From Mycolicibacterium setense (GTDB lineage: Bacteria; Actinomycetota; Actinomycetes; Mycobacteriales; Mycobacteriaceae): a stretch of DNA of 64,000 nt. The position numbers were made by a program, and so were the translations under genes. Position 1 is the stretch's first letter. Every line of letters starts with the position of its first letter. Positions 52,399-62,790 of this stretch are shown here, piece by piece. The notes beneath the pieces were generated by a model. That model saw only the letters and a program-made list of their open reading frames with translations, was not told the origin of the DNA and ran no database searches. The stretch covers positions 310,001-374,000 of the forward strand of contig NZ_JTJW01000005.1 of NCBI RefSeq assembly GCF_000805385.1, given 5' to 3'.

Positions 52399-52878
52399 TC
52401 ATGCTTGCATGTTCGCACCGTCGCGGTTCTGCTGCTGCCAGCGTTCCAGCACCGCGGGGATCTCGGCCATCAGAAAGGCGTAGAAGTCCCGCATCTGAGT
52501 CAGCCGCCGGTGCGCGGGGCCGGCGGGGTCGGTGGCGGCGATGCCGGTTTCGGCCGCGGCTTGCATGGCCGCGAGCGTCTCGTTCTGATTGGTGAACAGA
52601 ATTGCCCAGGCGTCGTCACGCAAGCGAAAGTGATCGCGCCGGCTGGCCGGGACCGGCACGCGCTCGGCCAGGCCGACCGACGTCAGCATCTTGAGGGAAC
52701 CCGAGATGGATCCGGCACTCGCCTGCAGCGTGTCGGCCAGCTCGGCCATGGTGACCTGGGACCGTTCGGTGAACAGCAGCGTGGCGAGCACGCGGGCCGT
52801 CATCCGCTGCATACCGTGGCTGCTGAGCACCAGGGCGAATTGCTCGGCCTCCTGCTGCATATCTGCGGACTTCACCAC
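52399..52878 (-). CDS. GbsR/MarR-type regulator
   Basis: 159 residues. The winged helix reads RMTARVLATLLFTERSQVTMAELADTLQASAGSISGSLKMLTSVGLAERV, with the wing VPASRRDHFRLRDD, the GbsR/PadR-like MarR form. GTG 52878 or 52875. Divergent from a three-gene ABC exporter 119 bases away, so it is probably its repressor. A TTTC-T-GAAA half-dyad in the gap is a weak candidate site. Confidence 0.83.
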   Translation of the reverse strand: MVKSADMQQEAEQFALVLSSHGMQRMTARVLATLLFTERSQVTMAELADTLQASAGSISGSLKMLTSVGLAERVPVPASRRDHFRLRDDAWAILFTNQNETLAAMQAAAETGIAATDPAGPAHRRLTQMRDFYAFLMAEIPAVLERWQQQNRDGANMQA

Positions 52879-52997
52879 CGCGAATCCTCCTCACCGCGAA
52901 TACTCTTCAATTATTTCTGAAAGTTTAGTACAGTCATGGGCGGTGTTCCGGGAAGTCTGGTCGGAGATGGAATTTCCGTCTGCACGGAAGGGCACTG

Positions 52998-53870
52998 ATG
53001 CGTACAGCAACCGATGTCATCGACGTTCGGGGCTTGACATTCACCTATCCCCGGTCATCTCAGCCGGCAGTCCGGGGAATGGACTTCACGGTGGGGAACG
53101 GGGAGATCTTCGGATTCCTGGGCCCCAGCGGCGCCGGGAAATCCACCACGCAGAAGCTGCTGATCGGCCTTCTGCGCGGGCACGGCGGCCACGCCACGGT
53201 GTGGGGCCGCGACCCGGTGGACTGGGGGCCGGACTATTACCAGCGGGTCGGCGTGTCCTTCGAGCTGCCCAACCACTATCACAAACTCACCGGCCTGGAG
53301 AACCTCCGGTTCTTCGGGTCCCTCTACGACGGGCCGACCGCCGACCCGATGGAGCTGCTGGACGCGGTCGGTCTGGCCGATGCTGCCACGACCCGGGTTT
53401 CCAAGTACTCCAAGGGAATGCAGATGCGGCTGACGTTCGCGCGGTCGCTGATCAACAACCCGGATCTGCTGTTCCTCGACGAGCCGACGTCGGGGTTGGA
53501 TCCCGTGACCGCGCGCAAGGTCAAAGACATCATTCTGGATCTGAAGTCACGTGGGCGCACGGTCTTTCTCACCACCCACGACATGTCCACCGCGGACGAA
53601 CTGTGCGACCGCGTGGCATTCGTCGTCGATGGCACCATCGTCGCACTCGACACCCCGGCCGAACTGAAAATCGCTCGCAGCCAACGCCAGGTCCGGGTGC
53701 AGTACCGCACGCCGGGCGGGCTCGCCACGGCCGCGTTCGGGATGGACGGCCTGGCCGATGATCCCGATTTCCATGCGATTCTGCGCAATCACCACGTCGA
53801 GACGATCCACAGTCGCGAAGCCAGCCTCGATGACGTCTTCGTAGAAGTCACCGGACGGCAGCTGTCATGA
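52998..53870 (+). CDS. ABC transporter ATP-binding protein
   Basis: 290 residues. Walker A GPSGAGKST near 40, signature SKYSKGMQMRLTFARSL (SKGMQ in place of LSGGQ), Walker B LLFLDEPTSGLDP and the switch His in FLTTHDMS. The C-terminal ~70 residues belong to the drug/CcmA-like exporter type. Works with the two permeases that follow. ATG 52998. Coupled to the first permease by a 4-base overlap. Confidence 0.92.
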   Translation: MRTATDVIDVRGLTFTYPRSSQPAVRGMDFTVGNGEIFGFLGPSGAGKSTTQKLLIGLLRGHGGHATVWGRDPVDWGPDYYQRVGVSFELPNHYHKLTGLENLRFFGSLYDGPTADPMELLDAVGLADAATTRVSKYSKGMQMRLTFARSLINNPDLLFLDEPTSGLDPVTARKVKDIILDLKSRGRTVFLTTHDMSTADELCDRVAFVVDGTIVALDTPAELKIARSQRQVRVQYRTPGGLATAAFGMDGLADDPDFHAILRNHHVETIHSREASLDDVFVEVTGRQLS

Positions 53871-54580
53871 GCCGGTTGCTCACCGCGATCCGGTTGGAAC
53901 TGACTATTGCGGCCAGGCAGAAGTTTCTGCACGCCGGTGTGTTCTCCGGCCTGATCTGGCTGGCGGTGCTGTTGCCCATGCCGCAGGAGCTGCGCCCGGT
54001 GGCCGAACCGTATGTGCTCTCCGGCGACATCGCGATCATCGGCTTCTTCTTCGTCGGCGGCTCGGTGTTCTTCGAGAAGCAGGAACGCACGCTCGGCGCC
54101 ATCATCTCCACCCCACTGCGGTTCTGGGAGTATCTCGTCGCCAAACTTCTCGTACTGGTGGCCATCTCGCTGTTCGTGGCAATCGTGGTGTCAACCGTCG
54201 CCGATGGGTTCTCCTATCGTCCGGTGCCTCTGATCGGTGGCGTGGTACTCGGGACACTGCTGATGCTGCTGGTCGGATTCATCACCTCGCTACCATTCGC
54301 GTCGGTCACCGACTGGTTTCTCACCGCCACCATCCCGCTGGCGATCATGCTCGTCCCGCCGCTGATCTATTACTCGGGATTGTGGCCACACGCTGTGCTC
54401 TACGTCGTTCCGACGCAAGGGCCGCTGCTGCTGTTGGGTGCGGCATTCGACCAATTGAGCTTGACGGGCTGGCAACTGCTGTATTCAGTGCTGTATCCCG
54501 TGGTGTGTCTGGCCGTCTTGTGGCGGGCCGCCCATGCGCTCTTCGGCCGCTACGTCGTCGAAAGGTCGGGTGTGCTGTGA
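53867..54580 (+). CDS. ABC transporter permease 1
   Basis: 237-residue ABC-2-type membrane subunit with about six hydrophobic segments. A soluble stretch after the first, EKQERTLGAIISTPLRFWEYLVAKL, is the coupling-helix region typical of ABC-2 exporters. ATG 53867 in the ATPase overlap. Forms a heterodimer with permease 2. Confidence 0.87.
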   Translation: MSRLLTAIRLELTIAARQKFLHAGVFSGLIWLAVLLPMPQELRPVAEPYVLSGDIAIIGFFFVGGSVFFEKQERTLGAIISTPLRFWEYLVAKLLVLVAISLFVAIVVSTVADGFSYRPVPLIGGVVLGTLLMLLVGFITSLPFASVTDWFLTATIPLAIMLVPPLIYYSGLWPHAVLYVVPTQGPLLLLGAAFDQLSLTGWQLLYSVLYPVVCLAVLWRAAHALFGRYVVERSGVL

Positions 54581-55335
54581 ACGGCATCCTCACGCCTGCC
54601 ACCCGGAGGGCGCTGACCGCCTTTGGCCGCAACGACATTCGTGGCACGTACCGGGATCCGCTGCTGGTCATGCTGGTGCTCGCTCCGGTGATCTGGACCA
54701 GCGGTGTGGCGATCCTGACACCGATGGTCACCGAGATGCTCGCGCGCCGTTACGAATTCGACCTCGTCCCGTATTACCCGCTGGTGCTCACCGCGTTCCT
54801 GCTGCTGACGAGCATCATCATCGCCGGTGGTCTGGGCGCGTTCCTGGTGCTCGACGAGGTCGATGCCGGCACCATGGCCGCGCTGCGGGTGACCCCGGTG
54901 CCGATGTCGACGTTCTTCGGGTATCGCGCGGGAACCGTCATGGTGGTGACCACCGTCTATGTGATCGCCACGTTGTCGTTCAGCGGCATTCTCGGCCCTG
55001 GGCTGATTCCGGCGCTGATACCGATCGGGTTGGTCGCCGGGTTGTCGGCCGTGGTGACGCTGTTGCTGATACTGGCCATGGCGGGAAACAAGATTCAGGG
55101 CATCGCGATGCTGCGCGCGCTGGGCATGCTCATCGCCGGCCTGCCGTGCCTGCCTTGGTTCATCGACTCGCCGTGGAATCTGGCCTTCGGGGTGCTGCCG
55201 CCGTATTGGGCGGCCAAGGCGTTCTGGGTCGCCGACGCTCACGGCACGTGGTGGCCGTATCTGGTCGGCGGGGTGCTCTACAACGTGGCCATCGCCTGGC
55301 CGTTGTTCCGGCGGTTCCTGGCGAAGAACAGCTGA
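54577..55335 (+). CDS. ABC transporter permease 2
   Basis: 252 residues, about six membrane segments; DEVDAGTMAALRVTPVPMSTFFGYRAGTV is the matching coupling region. GTG 54577 overlaps the permease 1 stop; longer frame upstream lies on permease 1. With the ATPase it forms an exporter of unknown substrate, probably controlled by the divergent GbsR/MarR protein. Ends 3 bases from the convergent AraC gene. Confidence 0.87.
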   Translation: MNGILTPATRRALTAFGRNDIRGTYRDPLLVMLVLAPVIWTSGVAILTPMVTEMLARRYEFDLVPYYPLVLTAFLLLTSIIIAGGLGAFLVLDEVDAGTMAALRVTPVPMSTFFGYRAGTVMVVTTVYVIATLSFSGILGPGLIPALIPIGLVAGLSAVVTLLLILAMAGNKIQGIAMLRALGMLIAGLPCLPWFIDSPWNLAFGVLPPYWAAKAFWVADAHGTWWPYLVGGVLYNVAIAWPLFRRFLAKNS

Positions 55336-55338
55336 GGG

Positions 55339-56292
55339 TCAAGGGGCCCGCCGGTTGCGCCACCGCAGCGGTGGGGCGCCGTAGCGACGCTGGAATGCGC
55401 GGCTGAATGCCGAATCGGACGTGTAGCCGACGGCTTGCCCGATCTTGCTGACCGAGACGGTGGTCGACAGGAGCAGGTCCGCGGCACGGTCGAGCCGGCG
55501 CTCGGTGACGTAAGCGACCGGTGGTTGTCCGAACAGCCGGGTGAACCGTTCGGCGAACGTCGACCGCGAGTGTCGCGCGAGATCGGCGAGTTCGGTGACG
55601 GTCCACGGATGTGCCGGATCATTGTGTACAGCCGTGAGAACGGGACCCAGCTGGGGATCCATCGCCGCGGTGAGCCAGCCCGGCGCGGTGTCTGCCGACC
55701 TCGACCACTCACGCAGAGCGTGGATGAACAGCAGATCGAGAATGCGCGAGATCATCACTCTCGCGCCCGGGCGCGGTTCGGTGGTCTCGGCCAGGAGCAG
55801 CTGCAGGCTCAGAGGCAGCCACTCGTGGCCCGGTGCGCCGGCCCGGATGATTATGGCGGGCGGCAACACGGACAACAGCGGGTCGGCGACAGTGCTGTCG
55901 ACTGCGAAGGTTCCACTGAGCCAGCGGGGTGAGGACGGAACACCCTGCATGACACCAAGATTCCGGTCGCTTCCGGCCAGGCCACGGGGCCCGGTGCGGT
56001 GACCGTCAGAGATGCTGTGCGCGTCGCCGCGGGCCAGCAGCACCATATCGCCGGGATTCATCGACAGGGCCCGGTCGTCGATGTGCAGCGTGAGTCCGGC
56101 GGTCTCGGCGATGTGCAGGACCCTGATCGCGGCCGGGACGGTCACGTGGAACGGCGGGGCGGGTGACCACCGCGTCACGGCATCGCCGCGTAGCCGCACG
56201 GTGCGCAGGATCTCGGACAGGGCGTCCGTACTGGCGGGGCCCGTCGGTGTCGGGTTCAGAGGATCGGCCAATTTTTCCGGGGAATCGGTCAT
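55339..56292 (-). CDS. AraC-family regulator with cupin-type sensor domain
   Basis: 317 residues. The N-terminal ~190 residues form an AraC-binding cupin domain (LSMNPGDMVLLARGDAHSI). The C-terminal double HTH contains WTVTELADLARHSRSTFAERFTRLFGQPPVAYVTERRLDRAADLL and SVSKIGQAVGYTSDSAFSRAFQRRYGAPP, a full AraC signature. ATG 56292 is used; GTG 56331 is possible. Divergent from an alpha/beta hydrolase gene, which it probably regulates. Confidence 0.87.
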   Translation of the reverse strand: MTDSPEKLADPLNPTPTGPASTDALSEILRTVRLRGDAVTRWSPAPPFHVTVPAAIRVLHIAETAGLTLHIDDRALSMNPGDMVLLARGDAHSISDGHRTGPRGLAGSDRNLGVMQGVPSSPRWLSGTFAVDSTVADPLLSVLPPAIIIRAGAPGHEWLPLSLQLLLAETTEPRPGARVMISRILDLLFIHALREWSRSADTAPGWLTAAMDPQLGPVLTAVHNDPAHPWTVTELADLARHSRSTFAERFTRLFGQPPVAYVTERRLDRAADLLLSTTVSVSKIGQAVGYTSDSAFSRAFQRRYGAPPLRWRNRRAP

Positions 56293-56317
56293 GGCTGTTG
56301 CCTCATCCTCCAAATAT

Positions 56318-56332
56318 CGTGGAATTGCCACG
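56318..56332. promoter_or_regulatory. Inverted repeat between araC-type and hydrolase genes
   Basis: CGTGG-AATTG-CCACG, 5-bp arms and a 5-base centre, in the 82-base divergent gap. Possible control site for one or both genes. Confidence 0.35.
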
Positions 56333-56374
56333 GGTGGTCAACACCCGGGCTCCGAGACCGAGGAGGGTCCGAAG

Positions 56375-57070
56375 ATGACCGACAAGCCGGCAATCGTTCT
56401 GGTGCATGGGTTTTGGGGCGGAGCGGCCCATTGGGCGAAGGTGATCGTGGAACTGCGCAAGCGCGGTTACGGCGAGTTGTACGCCGTGGAGAACCCGCTC
56501 ACGTCACTGCGGGAGGACGCGCACCGTACGCAGCAGATGGTCAAGCAGATCGACGGCCCGGTGCTGCTGGTCGGCCATTCCTACGGTGGTGCGGTCATCA
56601 CCGAGGCCGGGGATCTGCCCAACGTCGTCGGGCTCGTCTACGTGGCGGCGTTCGCACCCGACGCGGGGGAGAGCCCCGGTCAGATCAGTGAGCAGATGCC
56701 ACCCGCGGCGTTCGACAACATCGCACCGGACTCCGATGGTTATCTGTGGATCAAGCAGGACAAGTTCGCCGAGAGCTTCGCGCAGGACTTGCCCGCGGAC
56801 GAGACGCTGGTGATGGCGGTGACCCAAAAGGCGCCCCTCGGTTCGACTTTCGGCGACAGTGTGACCAGCCCGGCGTGGAAGAGCAAGCCTGTCTGGTATC
56901 AGGTGTCGACCCAGGACCACATGATCCATCCGGACAACGAACGCCGGATGGCGCAGCGGATGAACCCCCGCAAGGTCATCGAACTGGAGGCCAGTCACGC
57001 ATCGCTGGCTTCGCAGCCGACCGCGATCGCGGATCTGATCGACGCGGCGGTGACCGAACTCGGCGGCTGA
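56375..57070 (+). CDS. Alpha/beta hydrolase (HNL/EST-like, short form)
   Basis: 231 residues. HGFWGGAAHW (oxyanion loop) at residue 10, nucleophile elbow VGHSYGGAV, Asp in STQDHMIHPD and catalytic His in EASHASL complete the triad. The size and ASHASLASQPTA ending match the hydrolase/esterase group often next to AraC regulators in actinobacteria. ATG 56375 with GAGGAGG upstream. Cytoplasmic; no signal peptide. Substrate unknown. Confidence 0.87.
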   Translation: MTDKPAIVLVHGFWGGAAHWAKVIVELRKRGYGELYAVENPLTSLREDAHRTQQMVKQIDGPVLLVGHSYGGAVITEAGDLPNVVGLVYVAAFAPDAGESPGQISEQMPPAAFDNIAPDSDGYLWIKQDKFAESFAQDLPADETLVMAVTQKAPLGSTFGDSVTSPAWKSKPVWYQVSTQDHMIHPDNERRMAQRMNPRKVIELEASHASLASQPTAIADLIDAAVTELGG

Positions 57071-57100
57071 CCGCGTACTCAAACTCTCAGGTCAGCACAG

Positions 57101-57973
57101 CTAGCCGAGCGGTTCGGCCGGGCTCGCATGCGCGGAACGAACAGCACCGATGCTGGCGCCGGTGACCAAGGCGACGCCCAGGTAGCCGAGCAGGCCGATC
57201 TGCTGGTCGAGGACCACGAGCCCGGCCAGTGCAGCGGTGACCGGGGACAGACAGGTCAGCACGGCGAAGGTGGCAGGCGGCAGCCGGCGCAGGGAAATCA
57301 GCTCCAACGAATAGGGGATGACCGACGACAGCACGCCGACGGCAGCGCCCACCCCGAGCACCTGCCAGTTCAGCGCCGCAAGATCTACCGACCTCACCGC
57401 GAACGGGGCGACGACGAGCGCACCCATGGCGGTGGCCAGTGCCAGGCCGTCGACACGGCGGAACTCCGCAGCGGTACGCGCAGACGCCAGGATGTACCCG
57501 GCCCAGGCCACGCCCGCGGCGGCCGCGAAGGCGAACCCCGTGGCTTCGAAATGTCCGCCGCCCCCGTGTGGCAGGCCCAGTAGCGCGACCCCGGCGAAGG
57601 CCAGCAAGGCCCACAGCCACGCGACGCGGCGCGTACTCGTGACGACCGAAAGGATCAGCGGGCCAAGGGCTTCGATCGTCACCGCGATGCCGAGCGGAAT
57701 CCGCTCGATGGCCAGATAGAAGCAGAAGTTCATCACACCGAGGGTCGCGGCCAGTGCGGTCGCCGCGCCCCAGGCCTGACGGGTCAGTCCCCGCACCGAT
57801 GGGCGCACAGCCGCGCACAGGATGACGCCGGCCACTGCGAAACGGGCGAACAGCGCCCCCATGGTGCCGACCGCCGCGAACAGTCCGACGGCGAACGCCG
57901 CGCCCACCTCCTGGCTGACTGCGGCGATCACCACCAGCAGCGCAGCCCCGAGCGGGGCGCGCGTGGGCGTCAC
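57101..57973 (-). CDS. EamA/DMT-family exporter (RhtA-like)
   Basis: 290 residues with ten hydrophobic segments in two EamA repeats; FYLAIERIPLGIAVTIEALGPLILSV and SLRRLPPATFAVLTCLSPVTAALAGLVVL are the repeat ends typical of RhtA/RhaT-like amino-acid or metabolite exporters. GTG 57973 overlaps the tetR stop (GTGA). Probable exporter of amino acids or peptide fragments, given the divergent aminopeptidase. Confidence 0.85.
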   Translation of the reverse strand: MTPTRAPLGAALLVVIAAVSQEVGAAFAVGLFAAVGTMGALFARFAVAGVILCAAVRPSVRGLTRQAWGAATALAATLGVMNFCFYLAIERIPLGIAVTIEALGPLILSVVTSTRRVAWLWALLAFAGVALLGLPHGGGGHFEATGFAFAAAAGVAWAGYILASARTAAEFRRVDGLALATAMGALVVAPFAVRSVDLAALNWQVLGVGAAVGVLSSVIPYSLELISLRRLPPATFAVLTCLSPVTAALAGLVVLDQQIGLLGYLGVALVTGASIGAVRSAHASPAEPLG

Positions 57974-58590
57974 ACCGTCACCGGAAGTGGGGCCCCTGTC
58001 GCAAGTTCGGCATAGTTCCGCATCAGCCGTAGCGCAGTGGCGCGGTCCAGGTCCGGATCCCGCGCCACGATGCGATACCCGAGGTAGTCCTCCATGGTCA
58101 TCAGTGTCATGGCGATATCGCGTGCGGGCGCCGCTAGTTTGAAAGCGCCTGCTGCTGAACCTGTTTCGAGGATATCGACGTACAGCCCCACCTGCCGGTG
58201 AAAGATGTGCTGGATGTCGCGCCGCTCGTCGAGCACGAACCCGGCGGCCAGCACGGCACGCCAGATGGCTCGCCACTCGGCGTCCTCGGGTCCCGACGGC
58301 AGGCCCGCGGCGATCATGAACGCGATCTGATCCCGAGCATCCGCGGTGCGTTCCACCACGGCGAGCCGATCGTCATAGAACCTGCTGTCCGAGCGCTGCG
58401 CGAGCGCCGAGAGCAGCTGATCCATCTCCCGGAAGTAGTAGCGGACCGCGTTGGGAGTCAACTGGAGCTCAGCGGCCACATCGGCGATCCGCAGCGTGGT
58501 CAGATCGTTGCGTTCGATCAGTGTGATCGCAGCGTCGAGGATTTCCTCGCGTCGTTGAGCCTGTCGATTCGGCCGTCCCACCGGTCCCAT
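57970..58590 (-). CDS. TetR-family regulator
   Basis: 206 residues with HTH REEILDAAITLIERNDLTTLRIADVAAELQLTPNAVRYYFREMDQLL. First gene of an operon with the EamA exporter and divergent from the DmpA-like peptidase gene. Likely represses the exporter, and perhaps the peptidase, through a site in the 98-base gap. Confidence 0.86.
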   Translation of the reverse strand: MGPVGRPNRQAQRREEILDAAITLIERNDLTTLRIADVAAELQLTPNAVRYYFREMDQLLSALAQRSDSRFYDDRLAVVERTADARDQIAFMIAAGLPSGPEDAEWRAIWRAVLAAGFVLDERRDIQHIFHRQVGLYVDILETGSAAGAFKLAAPARDIAMTLMTMEDYLGYRIVARDPDLDRATALRLMRNYAELATGAPLPVTV

Positions 58591-58642
58591 CCTTCACGAA
58601 TTCGCCACTTCGGTTGACGCCGGTGGTTACCCGCCGCCATTA

Positions 58643-58659
58643 TTTTCCAATCTTGAAAA
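58643..58659. promoter_or_regulatory. AT-rich dyad between tetR and the peptidase gene
   Basis: TTTTC-N7-GAAAA within an unusually AT-rich stretch of the divergent gap. Plausible TetR operator; arms are short. Confidence 0.35.
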
Positions 58660-58688
58660 GAATTTCGCCACAACTTTCCGGAGGACGC

Positions 58689-59810
58689 ATGCTGGACTGC
58701 TCTTCGCGGCGTCCGCGCGCCCGCGACATCGGCGTTGTCATCGGTGAACACCCGACAGGCCCGAACAACGCCATCACCGACGTCGCCGGCGTGCGCGTCG
58801 GGCACGCCACGATCCAGCGGCCGGGACCCACTCCGGTGAACACCGGCGTCACCGTAGTGGTGCCGCACCCCGGGATCTTCACCGAGCCGGTGTTCGCAGG
58901 CGCGCACCGGCTCAACGGCAGTGGCGAACTCACGGGACTCGAATGGATCCGCGAGTCCGGCGAGCTCACCACGCCCATCGGCCTCACCAACACCCACAGC
59001 GTCGGCGTCGTCCGCGACACACTGGTCCAAGCCCAGGTCCGGGCCCGCGGTGACGGGCTCTACTGGTCCCTCCCGGTTGTGGGGGAGACCTACGACGGGC
59101 TGCTCAACGACATCAACGGCTACCACGTTCATCCCGAACACGTGGCGGCTGCGCTGGCCGATGCCACGGGCGGTCCGGTTGCCGAAGGCAACGTCGGTGG
59201 CGGCACGGGCATGATCTGCCATGGCTTCAAAGGTGGCGTGGGAACGGCGTCGAGAGTCACCGAGACGGTGGCCGGGCCGTACACCGTCGGCGTCCTCGTA
59301 CAGGCGAATCATGGTCGGCGGGAACGACTTCGGGTCAACGGAGTGCCTGTCGGTGAGATGGTCGGCCCCGAACTGGTACCGACGCCGGATCTTCCGATGC
59401 CCTATCCGGCGGGGTCCGGCTCGATCATCGTCGTGATCGCCACCGACGCGCCGTTGTTGCCGCATCAATGCACCCGGCTCGCGCAGCGTTCCGCCCTGGC
59501 CGTCGGCCGGGTCGGCGGAACGGGGGAGCAGTACAGCGGTGACCTGATGGTGGCGTTCTCCACGGGCAACCGCGGAATCCCGCCGTACGGATGGGACGAG
59601 AACCCCGACGCCAACCGCCCGGAGATCGCCGTGCGCATGGTGGCACCCCAGCTGATGACCCGGCTGTTCGACCTGGTCATCGAGGCCACTGAGGAAGCCA
59701 TCGTCAACGCGTTGGTGGCGGCCGAGACCATGACGGGCCGCGGCGGGTTGACCGCCCATGCGCTCGACCACAAGCTGCTGCACTCGGCGCTGGTGCTCGA
59801 AGGTCACTGA
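58689..59810 (+). CDS. P1-family (S58) aminopeptidase, DmpA-like
   Basis: 373 residues of the N-terminal nucleophile family S58 (DmpA, BapA). The segment YPAGSGSIIVVIATDAPLLPHQ near residue 240 holds the Gly-Ser self-cleavage site that makes alpha and beta chains, with Ser as nucleophile. ITDVAGVRVGHAT near the N-terminus and EGNVGGGTGM are further landmarks. Members release N-terminal residues from D-amino acid or beta-amino acid peptides. ATG 58689 with GGAGG upstream. Its end overlaps the convergent small gene by 7 bases. Confidence 0.9.
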   Translation: MLDCSSRRPRARDIGVVIGEHPTGPNNAITDVAGVRVGHATIQRPGPTPVNTGVTVVVPHPGIFTEPVFAGAHRLNGSGELTGLEWIRESGELTTPIGLTNTHSVGVVRDTLVQAQVRARGDGLYWSLPVVGETYDGLLNDINGYHVHPEHVAAALADATGGPVAEGNVGGGTGMICHGFKGGVGTASRVTETVAGPYTVGVLVQANHGRRERLRVNGVPVGEMVGPELVPTPDLPMPYPAGSGSIIVVIATDAPLLPHQCTRLAQRSALAVGRVGGTGEQYSGDLMVAFSTGNRGIPPYGWDENPDANRPEIAVRMVAPQLMTRLFDLVIEATEEAIVNALVAAETMTGRGGLTAHALDHKLLHSALVLEGH

Positions 59811-60154
59811 CCCAGATCGGCCGGTCCGCACGGCCGGGGCAGAAACAGCGACCAGCACATGTTGGGCGGCTGCCAAGGGTACGGCGGCGGGGGATTGTCG
59901 CCCTCCCAGACTGTGGACGAGACGTTGCCCTGTCCCGCATTGACGTAGTGGTAGCTGTGGCAGATGTTCCAGTCCCAGTTGGGCCTGCCATCCGCAGGAG
60001 TGTTGAAACCGCCGCCGTAACCGCCCGGGTCGTCGCCCGGACACCACTGGTAGGGCCCGCCCGCGGCGGCCAGGCCCGCACCGAGGGCCAGACCGGCCAG
60101 ACCCATACCGCCGGATACAAGCAGTGCTGTCGCCAACCGCGAAGCTCGGTTCAT
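59804..60154 (-). CDS. Small secreted mycobacterial protein
   Basis: 116 residues. Signal peptide (residues 1-31, ending AGLAAAGG) followed by an 85-residue mature part with four cysteines, tryptophans and Gly/Pro runs: WCPGDDPGGYGGG, NWDWNICHSYHYV, WEGDNPPPPYPWQPPNMCW. This WCPGD...WD..CH pattern recurs in small exported mycobacterial proteins of unknown function. The four Cys likely form two disulfides. Confidence 0.75.
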   Translation of the reverse strand: MNRASRLATALLVSGGMGLAGLALGAGLAAAGGPYQWCPGDDPGGYGGGFNTPADGRPNWDWNICHSYHYVNAGQGNVSSTVWEGDNPPPPYPWQPPNMCWSLFLPRPCGPADLGQ

Positions 60155-60252
60155 GGTGACCTCATCTCGTCGGGGACCAGGCTCTGGTCTGCGATAGCGC
60201 CATCGTGGCCCGACGTGGCCGGCATGTATGGAGTAGCGGGCTACCTCAATTC

Positions 60253-60278
60253 AGCCCCGGAGATAAAGCCCCAGAGCT

Positions 60279-60289
<11 letters not shown>
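60253..60289. repeat. Three imperfect 14-bp tandem repeats
   Basis: AGCCCC begins at 60253, 60267 and 60281, giving units AGCCCCGGAGATAA, AGCCCCAGAGCTTC and AGCCCCGGACCCGA. The outer two share 12 bases (TTCAGCCCCGGA) with the upstream flank. They straddle the end of rmlC. Confidence 0.5.
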
Positions 60290-61885
<1,596 letters not shown>

Positions 61886-61902
61886 CTAACCGGCGGGGCG
61901 TG

Positions 61903-62754
61903 TCAGCCCTTCAGACCCAGCGGGCCCGCCAATTCCGTCAGGGTCGGGATCAGCTTGTCCGGCCCGCCGAGCACCTGGATCGCGACATGGTCGGCCCCGT
62001 TGGCGACGTGTTGTTTCAGACGGGCGGCGATGTTCTCGGCGGTGCCGTGTGCGACGACCGCGTCGATCAGCTTGTCGCTCCCCGGCTTGGCGATGTCGTC
62101 TTCGGTGAAACCGAGCCGCCGCCAGTTGTTCAGGTAGTTGCTCAGGTTCAGGTAGAAATCGACCGTCTCGCGCCCGATCGCGCGGGCCGCCGCGCCGTCG
62201 GTGCTCAGCACCACCTTGTGTTCGGGCGCCAGGAACACCGTCTCGCCCAACACGTCACGGGCATGGGCGGTGTGTTCGGGTGTGGTGAGGTACGGGTGCG
62301 CCCCGGCGCTGCGGCTTGCCGACAGTTTCAGCACCTTGTCGCCCAGTGCGGCGATCACCAGCCGGCTGGTCGGTACCTTGGCCGCGTCCAGCGCATCGAG
62401 GTACTCCACCAACGCGTCATAGGGCTTGCGGTATTCGTCGGTGTGCTCGGGATGCCCGACCCCGACCCCGAGCAGGAACCGGCCCGGGTGTGCCGCCTCG
62501 ATGCGGTGAAAAGACTCCGCGACCGCGGCGGCGTCGGCCGTCCAGATGTTCACGATGCCGGTGGCCAGTTGAAGCGTCTGCGTGCGTTCCAGGATCGGTT
62601 CGGCGAACGACAGATCGGCGGCAGGCGATCCACCCACCCACAGGGCGCCGTAACCCAGATTCTCGATCTCAGCGGCCTGATCAGGCTCCACGGCTCCGAA
62701 CGTCCACACGCCGTAGCGACCCAGATCCGGCTTGAGCGAGAGTGATTCGGTCAT
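61903..62754 (-). CDS. LLM-class F420-dependent oxidoreductase (copy 1)
   Basis: 283 residues of the TIGR03620-like LLM group. DLGRYGVWTFGAVEP at the start, LATGIVNIWTADAAAVAESFHRIEAAHPGRFLLGVGVGHPE in the middle, and PYLTTPEHTAHARDVLGETVFLAPEHKVVL are the family marks. These are probable F420-dependent enzymes with unknown substrates. Downstream of its paralogue by 36 bases and probably co-transcribed. Confidence 0.87.
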   Translation of the reverse strand: MTESLSLKPDLGRYGVWTFGAVEPDQAAEIENLGYGALWVGGSPAADLSFAEPILERTQTLQLATGIVNIWTADAAAVAESFHRIEAAHPGRFLLGVGVGHPEHTDEYRKPYDALVEYLDALDAAKVPTSRLVIAALGDKVLKLSASRSAGAHPYLTTPEHTAHARDVLGETVFLAPEHKVVLSTDGAAARAIGRETVDFYLNLSNYLNNWRRLGFTEDDIAKPGSDKLIDAVVAHGTAENIAARLKQHVANGADHVAIQVLGGPDKLIPTLTELAGPLGLKG

Positions 62755-62790
62755 CTGCGAGTCCTTTTCTATCGCGGCCTGTCGACGCTT

